Positions 17,643 to 27,279 of a DNA stretch of 64,000 nt are shown here, piece by piece. The stretch lies in assembly GCA_965197675.1 (NCBI GenBank), contig OZ240221.1, positions 2,232,001 to 2,296,000 of the forward strand. The letters are read 5' to 3'. A program made the translations under genes and the position numbers. Positions within the stretch are counted from its first letter, which is position 1. The number at the start of each line of letters is the position of its first letter. The notes beneath the pieces were generated by a model, which did no database searches, was not told the origin of the DNA, and saw only the letters and a list, made by a program, of their open reading frames with translations. The DNA comes from G965197675 sp965197675. GTDB taxonomy: Bacteria; Chloroflexota; Dehalococcoidia; Plut-88900.

Positions 17643-18447
17643 TTCCTGTCCTCCTTCTAGATTCGATGACAGATAATGGTGCTATATGATGGATTTGGTA
17701 TGTGAATACTGCCATGGTAGCAAGTGAGTGCTCACATATCAATCTGTAGTCGACGTATCGTCCACTATTCAAAAGTCACCAGTGGAACCTGAATAAGTCT
17801 CTGTCCATGTCCGTCTCTATCAATGAAATCAGAATCTGACATACAAAACCTAGTGAACTGATGAGCCGAACGCCTTTTATAGACTCTGTCCCAGAACCGC
17901 CCCCGTCATTCCAGCGCTTGACGCGAGAATCCAAGGGAGAGGTGTTACGGCGTGGGTGTTCCCCTCACCCCCGTATCAAGTAAAGGGCAGGCTCTGAACA
18001 CGTCGAAGGGCCGCGTCAGGTATGTCATGCTGAGCGAAGCGAAGCATCCAAGAGGTATTGTGGGAACAGGGAGCCGCCCCGGATTCTTCACTGCGTTCAG
18101 AATGACGTGGAGAAGGTGGTCCCATATGACAGGGGCAGTTGCTGAGCCTCTCGAAGGGTGCCCTCACCCCCTACCCGTCATTCCCGTGCCCGACACGGGG
18201 ATCCAGGAGAGGAGTGTTACACGAAGCGGACGTGCTCCCACATACAAAACCCCCCTGGGTGGGTGGGGAACAAGACGTTTGCCTTTCTGAGACAGCTTCT
18301 ATATCTTGGAGGTCACGGAGGTGGACAGGCACGGCGGGGCCAGTCCAAATAGAGAGCAGTCATGTTGGGCACACATGAAAGGCTACCTCAGATGGGCTTT
18401 CAGTGGCAATGTTCCCGCATCCAATGCAGCCCAGATACCATGGCGTA
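17643..18447. repeat. Repeat-rich intergenic region
   Basis: No gene was seen in about 800 bases. Several intergenic repeat families occur together: palindromic GTCATTCC..GACGCGAGAATCC (17905-17932) and GTCATTCCCGTG..CGGGGATCC (18177-18204); an inverted pair of the GTCATGCTGAGCGAAG..ATCC type (18024-18049 and 18081-18106); a GCTGAGCCTCTCGAAGGG element (18140-18158); and part of the CCCCCCTGGGTGGG family (18249-18300). Confidence 0.8.
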
Positions 18448-19521
18448 TTACTCAGGCATATCTACGCCCAGGCCAGCTGCTAACTCCGATGCTCGCTGCC
18501 AGGTGAATTCCAGAAGCTCAACACCTTCTCGCTGACTCTTCTCTCGTCGAGTGAAGGTGCGCTCACCTGGGATACGGATTTCCGAAAACCCAGGAGCCTT
18601 GCGAGAGTTTTTGATCTCTGTCAAATGGGTCGAAACGCCATTCTTGAACTCGGTAGGATCCCCAAACGTCGAGGGATTGACCGCCATCATGAAATGTCCC
18701 ATGCCCCCAACAGCAGTCTTCCCAGCCACCCAACCCTCCAGACCCTTGCCTGTTGCCGCACCCACCAGTGGACCGGCCAAGAGACTAACAGTCAGTCCCA
18801 AGCCGAATCCCTTGTGCTCCGCCATCGGTGATATGGCGCCTCTTCCACCCTCGGCTCTGTCGATAGTCGTTGCGTCAGTGGATGGCGACCCATCAGCGGC
18901 CAGCCCGACTCCCTCCGGGACCTGCTCGTTGTGATAAGCGGCCTGTCGGAAGTAGGATGCCGAGCGGGCGCTGGTTGACATATCGAAAAGTATGGGGTGG
19001 TCTCCATCGGTGGGTATAGCGAATACAATAGGATTAGTACCTACGACCGGCTCCGTGCCCCCGTAGGCGTGCACTAGAGGCGGACAGTTGGTGGCCAAGA
19101 ATGCAACGTATCCAGCCCTGGCTATCTTTTCCCCGTAGTAGCCTAACATATAGATGTCAGAGCTGTCCTTGATACCAACCGTGCTGCAACCCATCGCGCC
19201 AGCCTTACGAATGGCTAGGTCAGCTCCGAGCACCGCGGCGGGGTGCCCAGGGCCTCTATGTCCACTGATTAGTGCCGAAGTGTCGCTCTCCTTAACCACT
19301 TCAGGGGTTCCCTTGGGATCGACGTGCCCCTCCTGGATGGCAATGACTAGGTCCAGCATGTGGTCTAGTCCCTGGTAGAGAACTCCTCGTAGGTCTGCTT
19401 CCAGGTGTACATTTGCCACAAGCTTAGATGTCTCTTCATCACAGCCTAAGGCACGCAGCATACGCTCCATGAAGTCTCTCAAAGCATCAGGACTAACCTT
19501 GTGCATAGGACGTTGGGACAT
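18448..19521 (-). CDS. Ldh2/malate-lactate dehydrogenase family, catalytic His replaced
   Basis: A 357-residue protein of the Ldh_2 family (malate, ureidoglycolate, sulfolactate and diketogulonate dehydrogenases), a fold unrelated to classical LDH. Recognisable motifs are the DLRG near residue 43, GCSTVGIKDSSD, VGTNPIVFAIPT and the GLTVSLLAGPL segment near the C-terminus. In known enzymes DxRG is followed by a conserved SHG whose His is the acid/base; here the sequence is DLRGVLYQGLDHM, so Gln50 stands where His is expected, with a possible substitute His four residues later. The enzyme may therefore have a changed reaction. It is alone on its strand between two repeat-rich gaps. The TPP decarboxylase pair at 45-46 kb, if sulfopyruvate-specific, would be a logical partner for a sulfolactate dehydrogenase, but this is speculation. 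Confidence 0.85.
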   Translation of the reverse strand: MSQRPMHKVSPDALRDFMERMLRALGCDEETSKLVANVHLEADLRGVLYQGLDHMLDLVIAIQEGHVDPKGTPEVVKESDTSALISGHRGPGHPAAVLGADLAIRKAGAMGCSTVGIKDSSDIYMLGYYGEKIARAGYVAFLATNCPPLVHAYGGTEPVVGTNPIVFAIPTDGDHPILFDMSTSARSASYFRQAAYHNEQVPEGVGLAADGSPSTDATTIDRAEGGRGAISPMAEHKGFGLGLTVSLLAGPLVGAATGKGLEGWVAGKTAVGGMGHFMMAVNPSTFGDPTEFKNGVSTHLTEIKNSRKAPGFSEIRIPGERTFTRREKSQREGVELLEFTWQRASELAAGLGVDMPE

Positions 19522-19890
19522 TGTTGCTCTCCTTCACTCAGACTGAGTTTCCAAGAAACTTGATATGGAAGCCCCAATGGAAAGTATGAACAGCTCCATA
19601 GATAACCGACGAGATGGAAATAGGAATATAAACGAAACAGCGTCGGCATGCAACCGAAAACTCAATCCTAGATTGCCCACCTCCAACACCCCTCCCCATT
19701 GAGGGCCCGTCTCAGAAAGGCGGGCGTCTTGTTCCCCAACCTCCCGCCCAGGTAGGTTTTAGATATGGAGGGACGTCCCCCCACGCCCCCCGCCAGAGGG
19801 ATGGTCCCCTCTAGACTCCCTCCGTAAGGTTTTTGGGACAGGGAGAAGTCTCCAACAGCTAGTAAAAATCCAGAGAGCGGAGCTTTGCCT
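19522..19890. repeat. Intergenic region with long degenerate repeat
   Basis: No gene was seen. The 19741-19837 stretch (CAGGTAGGTTTTAGATATGG, then C/G runs, then GCCAGAGGGATGG and CTCCCTCCGTAAGGTTTTTG) is repeated at 21229-21323. A complementary version of the left part, GTCTCAGAAAGGCGGGCGTC, is shared with the regions at 18250-18300 and 63120-63165. Confidence 0.75.
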
Positions 19891-21072
19891 TTACACCTTT
19901 TCCTCGTTGTTCTCGTACTCAAGCGCGTCAACTATGGGCGTGATCTGCTCAATAAAGCTTCGGGTAATTTGGGCTATGCGGTTGGCAAAGTCATCGTTTA
20001 GGGTGCCACTGCCAACTTCTACCGTGAGCCCAATGTCGTTGGGTTCAAAATGCTGTGACGGGTCCAAAGTGACACTGGTTAGCTTATCTTGCAGACCTTT
20101 AAGATTGTGCCTGAACTCTACGTTGCCACTCCACGCGTTTTCCTCAGCTTCTTGCCATAAGTTAACTCTGTAGTCCACTCCCCAGTTACCCCAGGGATTA
20201 CGCTGGTACCAGAAATGGTAGTAGCGCCAGATTTTGCCTCCCATCCAGGTTTGCCCAGCCCATCTGCTTGTCCTGTTCGGTCGAATTTCGTCTTCCAATC
20301 CTTGGAGCGTCAGTTCACTTACTTTCTTAAGGAAGCGCGTGACCTCGTCATTTTTGTTCTGCTGGAAGGTCTTGCTCAGCTTATCTCCAAAGCTGCTGCC
20401 TCTAGTGGGACCCTCTCTTAGGCTATCATCGATGCTGATCACGTATCCCTCTTCTCCAGGCATGGGGATAATCGTGGTTGCCTGCATGTAAAGCGAGCCG
20501 GTGTCAGAATCCTGATATGGTGTGAGAGTGACGCAGGTGAGCAGGTCTTCGCCAGGGAGTTTACTGTTAAGCCACAGTGCCGCGGAGGTAACCTCCGGCG
20601 CGAACCTATGACTGGCCAGAATGATGCGTTGATCGTTATTCAAAGTATTCAGGTCATCAGCGCCCAGGTGTTGCAGCAGTCGGTTCGTAGCTTCTTCCTG
20701 GGAGAACCCTTCGTGTTCAGCCAGCATATCCCTGATTTTCTCAGCAGTGGCGCGACGAAAATAGCTGGCGTACTTTATGGCCTGCCAGTGGGCGTCTGCT
20801 CCAGTATCGTCGCGCTTCAGCTCGATGACTACCAGCTTGCCGTCGGAGTCCACCGCCAGCAGGTCAAGTCTCTCGTCAGTGCGATCGAAGCCGCTGAGCT
20901 CCTTGCCAATTATCAGTAGGTCTTCGCCCAAGATGCTAGGGGTGGCGACCACCCACTCTTGGATGTCCCTCCGCTCTTGAAATCCCAACTGGCGGAAGTC
21001 CACCTCTTCAATTCGCTCGGATTCCCGGCTTTCCGGGTCAACCTTAAACAGCTGCGGTCCTTCGCTCATCAT
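19891..21072 (-). CDS. PD-(D/E)XK nuclease-fold protein (DUF91/NucS-like)
   Basis: About 393 residues from the tandem ATGs at 21067-21072, which follow AGGAG; an in-frame ATG at 21108 lacks this. The nuclease core is clear: LDLLAVDSDGKLVVIELKRD gives the metal-binding Asp and the ExK, followed by a helix with AIKYASYF, as in NucS/DUF91 proteins. A C-terminal region of about 200 residues, rich in Trp (WRYYHFWYQRNPWGNWGVDY), is unassigned. A second, shorter protein of the same core type is at 49425. No methylase or other restriction/defence gene is adjacent, so a DNA-repair or stand-alone role is as likely as defence. Confidence 0.8.
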   Translation of the reverse strand: MMSEGPQLFKVDPESRESERIEEVDFRQLGFQERRDIQEWVVATPSILGEDLLIIGKELSGFDRTDERLDLLAVDSDGKLVVIELKRDDTGADAHWQAIKYASYFRRATAEKIRDMLAEHEGFSQEEATNRLLQHLGADDLNTLNNDQRIILASHRFAPEVTSAALWLNSKLPGEDLLTCVTLTPYQDSDTGSLYMQATTIIPMPGEEGYVISIDDSLREGPTRGSSFGDKLSKTFQQNKNDEVTRFLKKVSELTLQGLEDEIRPNRTSRWAGQTWMGGKIWRYYHFWYQRNPWGNWGVDYRVNLWQEAEENAWSGNVEFRHNLKGLQDKLTSVTLDPSQHFEPNDIGLTVEVGSGTLNDDFANRIAQITRSFIEQITPIVDALEYENNEEKV

Positions 21073-21108
21073 TGTCTCCTCTCTAGGCTCTAGCCCCACA
21101 TTATCCAC

Positions 21109-21474
21109 AGGCGTTGGCGCGCGATCAAACTTTCTCGTAGTATGTCGCAGTGATCATAGGGCTGACTAGGGTCAGATAGGGTCTGTAAGGATCTGGCTTA
21201 GAGAGGCATAAGTCTTTGTCCCACCCTCTCTCCCAGGTAGGTTTTAGATATGGGGGGACACCCCCCACACCCCCCCACGCCAGAGGGATGGTTCTCTCTG
21301 GACTCCCTCCGTAAGGTTTTTGGATGCCCGTGTCAAGTAAGGGGATGACGGGTGGGGCGGGGAGAGGGAGCCGAGGAATTTGAGGCAGCTAATTCCGTTG
21401 ACACAAATTAGGTGCGAAGGTATATTTGGCTGGCCGTGAGATTAAAGTAGATATGCCTTACAGGATAGCTTGAA
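21109..21474. repeat. Intergenic region with repeats
   Basis: No gene was seen. It holds the second copy of the long degenerate repeat (21229-21323), fused directly to a palindrome-family element GGATGCCCGTGTCAAG (21322-21350). Confidence 0.75.
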
Positions 21475-22368
21475 GTGGCCCTATTCAACCGAGAATCTAA
21501 AATCGGATTCATAGGTGCAGGTACCGTTGCTGGCTCCTTGGCCATAGTCCTATCCGAGAAGGGATATCGGGTGGTTGCCGCCGCCAGCCGGACCTTCTCC
21601 TCGGCCCAAAGTCTGGCGTCTCGGGTACCCGGCTGCACAGCCCACCCCACTCTTCAAGAGGTTGCGGATGGAGTGGATGTTGCCTTTGTTACCACACCTG
21701 ACGACGCCTTAAGCTCCGTTGTTTCCTCCATCTCCTGGAAGTCTAGTCAGGCAGTCCTGCACTGCTCGGGGGCGGCTTCGCTGGACGTACTGGGCGCAGC
21801 CACGAATCAGGGGGCCTCGCCGGGGGCCTTTCATCCCCTTCAGATATTCTCGTCAGTAGACGCCGGGGTTAAAAGCATCCCAGGGACGACTTTCGCCATC
21901 GAAGGCGGCGAGGACATCGGGTCGTTTCTGAGAGAGATGGCCCTCGCCATCGGCGGTCACCCCGTATTCATCAAGCCCGAGGATAAACCTCTATACCACC
22001 TTAGTGGTGTAATGATGGGGAACCTCCTGACAGCACTAGGGGCAATAGCGGGTGGACTATGGGAGCACTTGGGAAGCAATCGAGACGAAGGAGTCAAGGC
22101 GCTGATGCCCATGATGAGACGAGTGTCTTACAATCTAGAGTCTCAAGGGGTTCCGGGTGCGGTTGCAGGCCCATATGCCAGAGGCGACGTTGGTATCATT
22201 CGCAAGCACCTAGAAGCCCTTCAATCACGGGCGCCGGAGCTGCTGCCCCTCTATTGTGAGCTGGCTCTGGTCGCAGTACCCCTGGCCCTAGAGAAAGGCA
22301 CCATCAATGACGATAAAGCCAACGAAATCCGAAGTCTGGTAGAGCAGTTCAAAGCCGGGACTCTGTGA
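21475..22368 (+). CDS. Rossmann-like and DUF2520 domain protein
   Basis: A 297-residue protein with an N-terminal NAD(P)-binding fold (IGFIGAGTVAGSLAIVLSEK, residues 10-29; VVAAASRT; DVAFVTTPDD) and a C-terminal all-helical DUF2520 region containing HPLQ near residue 120 and a long GxMMGN helix near residue 180. The architecture resembles ketopantoate/6-phosphogluconate reductase-like proteins of unknown role. The start is GTG at 21475, just after an in-frame TAG at 21466. No operon partner is visible; a strong terminator lies about 385 bases downstream. Confidence 0.88.
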   Translation: MALFNRESKIGFIGAGTVAGSLAIVLSEKGYRVVAAASRTFSSAQSLASRVPGCTAHPTLQEVADGVDVAFVTTPDDALSSVVSSISWKSSQAVLHCSGAASLDVLGAATNQGASPGAFHPLQIFSSVDAGVKSIPGTTFAIEGGEDIGSFLREMALAIGGHPVFIKPEDKPLYHLSGVMMGNLLTALGAIAGGLWEHLGSNRDEGVKALMPMMRRVSYNLESQGVPGAVAGPYARGDVGIIRKHLEALQSRAPELLPLYCELALVAVPLALEKGTINDDKANEIRSLVEQFKAGTL

Positions 22369-22510
22369 TGGATACCTCCTAGGGTGTTCACGGAATCTTC
22401 ACGTTCATCCCTTGCATCCTCACGTCCCATTCACATGCAGGCCATATAGTAGTATCTGAATGGACATGGAAGATCCGTTCAAGGACTAGGAAAGGGCAGA
22501 AAGGGGGTCT

Positions 22511-22788
22511 ACGATTCATAAGCTTATTCTGAATCGTGTGTTTAAGTTTCCTAATGCACGCCCCGTCGGCCCAGGTTATGGGTGGTAGAAGGTGGGAGAG
22601 AGCCGGCGGGGCAGCCAGGCCCGTTGGCATCGCACCATTTGAAAAAGGGGCATCGCTCTCATGAGCAGCGCTGCGATTATGAGAATCGCGAAAGCGAGTG
22701 CCAGCGTGGTAAGTAGGAACAAAAGGAAACGCCAATTTAATAACAGGTATTCGTAGAGAGGTCAAGTTATCGACCTCTCTACTTTTTT
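22511..22788 (+). ncRNA. Candidate structured RNA ending in an intrinsic terminator
   Basis: Between the DUF2520 gene and the MFS gene lies a stretch that folds strongly on the plus strand. It contains an 8-bp hairpin (22511-22518 with 22530-22537), an 11-bp GC-rich stem (22560-22570 with 22612-22622, one G-U), a hairpin with a GAAA tetraloop (TCGC-GAAA-GCGA near 22690-22705), and a perfect terminator at the end. No protein starts here on this strand. I could not match it to RNase P, tmRNA, SRP or a known riboswitch. The minus strand of 22580-22745 can also be read as a hydrophobic peptide (FLLFLLTTLALAFAILIIAA), so part may instead be a decayed membrane-protein gene. Confidence 0.35.
22753..22788 (+). 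terminator. Intrinsic transcription terminator
   Basis: A perfect 11-bp stem (GTAGAGAGGTC, 22753-22763, with GACCTCTCTAC, 22772-22782) with an 8-base loop is followed by six T residues (22783-22788). The orientation stops plus-strand transcription, 385 bases beyond the DUF2520 stop. Confidence 0.9.
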
Positions 22789-22893
22789 GCGCAGGTTACT
22801 TACCAGCCAGTCCTACCTTTGCTCAAGCCATCGAGGCGTCTACAACGTCACGCCCGACTCTGCCGCCACGGATCGACCTAGCCAAGCAATACC

Positions 22894-24138
22894 CTACGCC
22901 CGGGCCGGCTGCTTCTCTGTTCGTATTCGCGAGTTGATGTAAGTAAGAAGTCCTGCGAGGACGAGTAGCAAGGGGGTGAGAGACATGATGGTCATTCCAA
23001 ATGCAAGGCTGCCGGTGGACTCCTGAGTAAACCCCACTACTAAAGGTCCCAAGCTGGCCCCGATCCACTGAAAAGTACCCATCAAGGCCACACTGACTGC
23101 TATTTCTCTGGGTTTTATGCCTGGCAGATTATATACGATTGTCAGCATAGGGGCCCAGAAGCAATAGCTAAGTCCGTTGATTGTTCCAACTAAAAAGATT
23201 ATGAATAGAGACCCCGTATAAACAAGGCTGAGATATGTGCCACACAACAGCACGCCCCCTAGAACCAAAACTAGAGGAGTACGGCGGGAGAAGAAAGGGA
23301 CGGAGGTAACTGTCAGTATCCCCGGAGACCTTGCCATGAACATCAACCCCAATATGACCCCGGCAACGGTTAGCGCAGTCCCGTATCTACTGGTTGTGAG
23401 TGTAGGCCAGAAAGCAGTGAATGCAGCCTCGCTTGCTCCGGCCCCAGCTATTCCTACTCCCATAATCCATGGCACTTTGAATTTAAATAGACTTCGCATT
23501 GGGCTATCAGAGTCCGAGGAAGCCCTTTCCTGTCGTATCGATGCCGGTCTATCCCTGCTTACCAGCAACCACACAAACGCAGAGACGACGCACACTACCG
23601 CCCACGCATAAAGAGTAATCCTCCAGTCATTAACCATCACCAGTATCAAGGGAATCAGGATGGCACCCGATCCATCTATGGCCTCGAAAAGGCTGAAGTG
23701 AAAGCCATTGGCACGCCCTATTTGCCTCGCACCAAACCACTGATAAATGATGAGTGTCCGAGTCGGGCGGGTTGCCAATATGAAAAACCCGAGACCGATG
23801 CGAGAAAGCAGAAGCAGAGCGTAGGATGGAGCTGATGCAATGGCCAGTACCAATAGACTGGAGGCCATAAAGGATATAGCGGAAACTATCCGAGGTCTAT
23901 AGTGAGATAGCCACCAGTTAAGCGGAATATCCAAGATCAAATTCATGAGCAAAATCGATGAGGCTAGCCATCCCTTTTGAGTCGGGGAGAGAGAGAACTC
24001 GTCGGAGATGTCGGGCAAAAGAAGTCCAAGGGTGGAAATGCCGATTATGACCACGCCGGAGTTGATAGTGAAGGTAGCCAGGATCACCCAGCCGTAACGG
24101 GAGGCTGTATCAGGGGAGTAAGTATCGGTTGATTTCAT
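22894..24138 (-). CDS. Major facilitator superfamily transporter (paralogue of 13306)
   Basis: A 414-residue, twelve-span MFS carrier closely related to the protein at 13306: both have YGW..L..FT.N near the N-terminus, LSP.Q.GWLASS, an (I/L)P.NWW.S.Y loop and a WRIT.Y.WA helix. ATG start at 24136-24138. It is flanked by non-coding stretches and has no clear operon partner, unlike its paralogue. The substrate is unknown. Confidence 0.9.
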   Translation of the reverse strand: MKSTDTYSPDTASRYGWVILATFTINSGVVIIGISTLGLLLPDISDEFSLSPTQKGWLASSILLMNLILDIPLNWWLSHYRPRIVSAISFMASSLLVLAIASAPSYALLLLSRIGLGFFILATRPTRTLIIYQWFGARQIGRANGFHFSLFEAIDGSGAILIPLILVMVNDWRITLYAWAVVCVVSAFVWLLVSRDRPASIRQERASSDSDSPMRSLFKFKVPWIMGVGIAGAGASEAAFTAFWPTLTTSRYGTALTVAGVILGLMFMARSPGILTVTSVPFFSRRTPLVLVLGGVLLCGTYLSLVYTGSLFIIFLVGTINGLSYCFWAPMLTIVYNLPGIKPREIAVSVALMGTFQWIGASLGPLVVGFTQESTGSLAFGMTIMSLTPLLLVLAGLLTYINSRIRTEKQPARA

Positions 24139-24469
24139 GCGGGTAGATGATCAGTGTTTCAGGATTTTATCATGCCTTGAGCTAGCAGATCAGATATTGA
24201 CACCCCTGGGTTTCCGTACCACCTCGAAATCCCTAGATAGATCATCAAACAAGGGACTTTAGCCCTGCACCCTTAAGTATGACGGTTTCTTGTTGAACGA
24301 TGTCTCGGACGAGATCTGGTTAGTAAACCACCTTCGATATCATCACTCCTCAAGGCACTGCAATCGATGCGGTCTCACATACTGTTGAGATGGTTTCCGG
24401 CAGATCATCCATCAGCCTAGCTCCTCTACTTTAGCTAGAAGAGAGCCGAGAAGCACTAGCTTACCAGGC
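24139..24469. other. Intergenic region, nothing recognised
   Basis: About 330 bases between two minus-strand genes. No frame with protein character and no member of the local repeat families was seen. It presumably contains the promoter of the MFS gene, but no convincing boxes could be chosen. Confidence 0.5.
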
Positions 24470-25513
24470 TTAATTAACCGACCGTCCCTGATGGTTTATC
24501 GCCTGTACGAACTCGCTAAGTCTTCCGTTGCTGCTCTGATTGTAGGAGAATTTTATTCTCGGCTTAGACGCGAGAGCGGGCTCGTTGGCTTCCTCCGGCA
24601 GGGCCTCGGTCTTTTCGATCACTCCCTCAGATATCAAGTCGCTGAAGGACTCGTTCAACAGCCTGAGATGATTATCGGTAAGCTCCTTCTCCAACCTCAA
24701 CACCAGCTTGCCGTTGGCCAGGCGCATAGAGTGATAGATCGAATAGAACGACCTGATGTGCTCCACTCCTTCCTCCGGAGAATGAATTATCTTGTACAGT
24801 GAGACATCATCCTTTGAGATCAGGTCCCGTTTGAGAAGCTGCTGCTTGATGAATTGGTCCCAGCTTTCCCAGTAGTCTTCGCCCGGCATCTCCATCAACA
24901 GAAGAGGCATCAACGGGGCCTTTCCGGTTTGAAGGAGGGTCAAAGTCTCGAACCCTTCATCGTGGGTTCCAAAGCCCCCAGGAAACAGGGCCACCGCATG
25001 AGCCTCCATGACGAAGAACAGCTTCCTAGTAAAGAAGTACTTGAAGGTGATGAGCTTGGGGTCTTCCAATATTACCTCGTTGGGGCCCTGCTCAAAGGGC
25101 AACAGAATGTTAACCCCGAAGCTTCTTTGTGCTCCCGCACCAACATTTCCAGCCTTCATGATTCCTTCTGCTGCGCCGGTTATCACCATGTATCCTTCCT
25201 GGCTCAGCAGTCGGGCAAACTGGACGGCCATTTCGTAATAGGGATCCGTTTCGGACATTCTAGCCGACCCAAAGATGGATACCTTGCGAAGTCCGCGATA
25301 AGGTTTAAATATGCGCGCTGCATAACGAAACTCGGACATGGCCCGATTGATAACCTTGAGGTCAAGTATCTCCAACTCATCTCGCTTGCACTTGAGGGCG
25401 TTGATGATGAGCTGCTTATAAAGAAAGGTTTCCAGGTTCTGGCTCACAGAGGTGCATATCTCCTTGACCTCCCTCAAAACATCTTCTGAAGTTTCTAATC
25501 TCCTTTGCGTCAT
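24470..25513 (-). CDS. LOG-family protein (Rossmann nucleotide-binding)
   Basis: A 347-residue protein from the ATG at 25511-25513 (GGAAGAG just upstream); a TTG four codons earlier is possible. The LOG core is intact: IFGSAR (80-85), the TGAAEGIM turn (112-119) and PGGFGTHDE (178-186), corresponding to the family motif PGGxGTxxE. LOG enzymes release cytokinin-type bases or, more generally, free bases from nucleoside 5'-monophosphates. This member has N- and C-terminal helical extensions and is much longer than plant LOGs (about 215 residues), so it belongs to the long bacterial group whose role is less clear. Confidence 0.88.
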   Translation of the reverse strand: MTQRRLETSEDVLREVKEICTSVSQNLETFLYKQLIINALKCKRDELEILDLKVINRAMSEFRYAARIFKPYRGLRKVSIFGSARMSETDPYYEMAVQFARLLSQEGYMVITGAAEGIMKAGNVGAGAQRSFGVNILLPFEQGPNEVILEDPKLITFKYFFTRKLFFVMEAHAVALFPGGFGTHDEGFETLTLLQTGKAPLMPLLLMEMPGEDYWESWDQFIKQQLLKRDLISKDDVSLYKIIHSPEEGVEHIRSFYSIYHSMRLANGKLVLRLEKELTDNHLRLLNESFSDLISEGVIEKTEALPEEANEPALASKPRIKFSYNQSSNGRLSEFVQAINHQGRSVN

Positions 25514-25697
25514 TTTCTCTTCCAAAATCTAGAATTGGACCGAGACATTAAGTCCTACATAGGAGCATAAGCCTTAGAAGAATCTTGTGTAAAGACAAGA
25601 GATGGCATCTTCGCTTGCTACATTGTCAATCCAGTTTGGGTGGCATATGATGGATTCAGCGACTCATTCTGGAGTGAGAGCCAAGGAGCAGTATGGC

Positions 25698-27269
25698 ATG
25701 AGCAAGAAGTTCACGTGGGAGGAGGCTCGCAAGGAGATACAACGGCGTCGTGAGCGAGCTTTGCAACACGGTGGCCCTGAGGCGGTGGCGCGCCACCGCA
25801 AAAGTGGCCGCAGAACCATCCGAGAGCGCATCGATGAGTTTGCTGACGATGGAAGTTTTGTTGAGATAGGTACCCTAGCCACCCACTCCCGGCGGGATGG
25901 CGAAGGAAACATCGTGGAAGTAACCCCCTACGGCTACGTAATGGGCCTGGCAAAGGTGGACGGTCGATCCGTTGCTCTAGGAGGGCAGGACTTCACAGTT
26001 CAGGGTGGCTCGGATACCCTCTCCCTCAGCCGCAGCAAGGGGGGAATGGGTGGATTCGTAGAGCAGATGGCTCACGAATATCGTATTCCCCTGATATTGT
26101 TTGTGGAGGGGGCAGGTGGAGGGGTCGAGCATGATGAAGCCCGGCCACCCGAAGTCGGCGGTCAAGACCAGTCCAGTTTTCAGCTTCTTGGCGAGGTGCC
26201 AGTAGCGGCCGCCGCCATGGGCCCGTGTGCCGGCTTCGCCGCGGGCCGAGTGGTCATCAGCCACTTCTCCGTAATGACCCGTGAGACGGCCTGTTTATTC
26301 GCCGGAGGCCCGCCCCTGGTAGAGCGTGCCCTAGGGATGAAGATTAACAAATTCGAGTTGGGCGGCGCTCAGATACACACTCGGCGCTCCGGCCTAGTGG
26401 ATAACGTTGCAGTAGATGAAGTCGACGCTCTGAATCAACTTAAGCGATTCCTCGGCTACATGCCACAGAACGTGTGGGAGATGCCACCCTTCCAACCTAC
26501 CGATGATCCACCAGACCGACGCGACGAAATACTCCTCAAACTCATTCCCGAGGACCGGCGCCGCTCCTATGACATTCATGAAGTGATAGGAATAATTCTC
26601 GATCGAGACTCCTTCTTCGAGATCAGCCCGGATTGGGGTAAGTGCCTGGTGGCAGGCCTGGGACGCCTTGGAGGATTCCCGGTGGGAATCCTGGCTAGCA
26701 ATCCGTTGCATCTGGGCGGTGCGCTGGACGCGGCAGGTTCACAAAAACAGACCCGATTTATAGAGCTGTGCGACACCTTCCACATACCGCTAATTTACCT
26801 GGCTGACGTGCCCGGCTTCATGATAGGTCCGGCTGCAGAAGAGGAGGGAACCCTAAGAAAAGGGATGAGAGCCATGCAAGCCATGTCCGAGGCCACAGTA
26901 CCGGTGATATCAGTGCATATGCGTAAGGGCTACGGAATGGCCTATGACACCACCTTCAACCCTCATCGCCTTCATCTTCGGCTAATGTGGCCAACGGCGG
27001 AGACAGGTAGCTTACCCGTCGAGGGAGGTGTGGCGGCAGGCTTCCGTCGGGAGATCGAATCGGCCCCAGATCCCAAGGCTCGCAGGGCCGAGATAGAGGC
27101 CCGCCTATTGGAGGAGTCATCGCCCTGGACATTGGCCGAGTCTTTTGCCCTGGAAGAGATGGTAGACCCGACTGAGACACGAGGATACATCTATCATTTC
27201 ATCGAAGCTGTCCAGGGGGCTATTAAGGCTAACCTGGGACCCAAACCGCGATACGGCCCCAGGATATGA
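25698..27269 (+). CDS. Acyl-CoA carboxylase carboxyltransferase (beta) subunit
   Basis: A 523-residue carboxyltransferase from the ATG at 25698, with AAGGAG nine bases upstream; the frame is open 32 codons further but that extension is not family-like. Both crotonase-type halves are present: the N-terminal half with GGQDFTVQGGSDTLS and FVEGAGGGVEHDEARPPEVGG, the C-terminal half with VAGLGRLGGFPVGILASNP, PLIYLADVPGFMIGP and MRKGYGMAYD. It transfers CO2 from biotin to an acyl-CoA such as propionyl-, methylcrotonyl- or geranyl-CoA. No biotin carboxylase or BCCP gene is nearby, so it must use partners encoded elsewhere. A link with the methylcitrate operon at 36-41 kb through propionyl-CoA is possible. 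Confidence 0.9.
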   Translation: MSKKFTWEEARKEIQRRRERALQHGGPEAVARHRKSGRRTIRERIDEFADDGSFVEIGTLATHSRRDGEGNIVEVTPYGYVMGLAKVDGRSVALGGQDFTVQGGSDTLSLSRSKGGMGGFVEQMAHEYRIPLILFVEGAGGGVEHDEARPPEVGGQDQSSFQLLGEVPVAAAAMGPCAGFAAGRVVISHFSVMTRETACLFAGGPPLVERALGMKINKFELGGAQIHTRRSGLVDNVAVDEVDALNQLKRFLGYMPQNVWEMPPFQPTDDPPDRRDEILLKLIPEDRRRSYDIHEVIGIILDRDSFFEISPDWGKCLVAGLGRLGGFPVGILASNPLHLGGALDAAGSQKQTRFIELCDTFHIPLIYLADVPGFMIGPAAEEEGTLRKGMRAMQAMSEATVPVISVHMRKGYGMAYDTTFNPHRLHLRLMWPTAETGSLPVEGGVAAGFRREIESAPDPKARRAEIEARLLEESSPWTLAESFALEEMVDPTETRGYIYHFIEAVQGAIKANLGPKPRYGPRI

Positions 27270-27279
27270 TTCCACCATG

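Noticed and set aside
17905..18204. Possible small CRISPR-like array
   Set aside because: The repeats belong to different families, are not evenly spaced and lack unique spacers of constant length.
22388..22765. 125-codon minus-strand frame
   Set aside because: No family-like features, and it ends in the terminator stem; another frame on that strand is hydrophobic but has no start or body.
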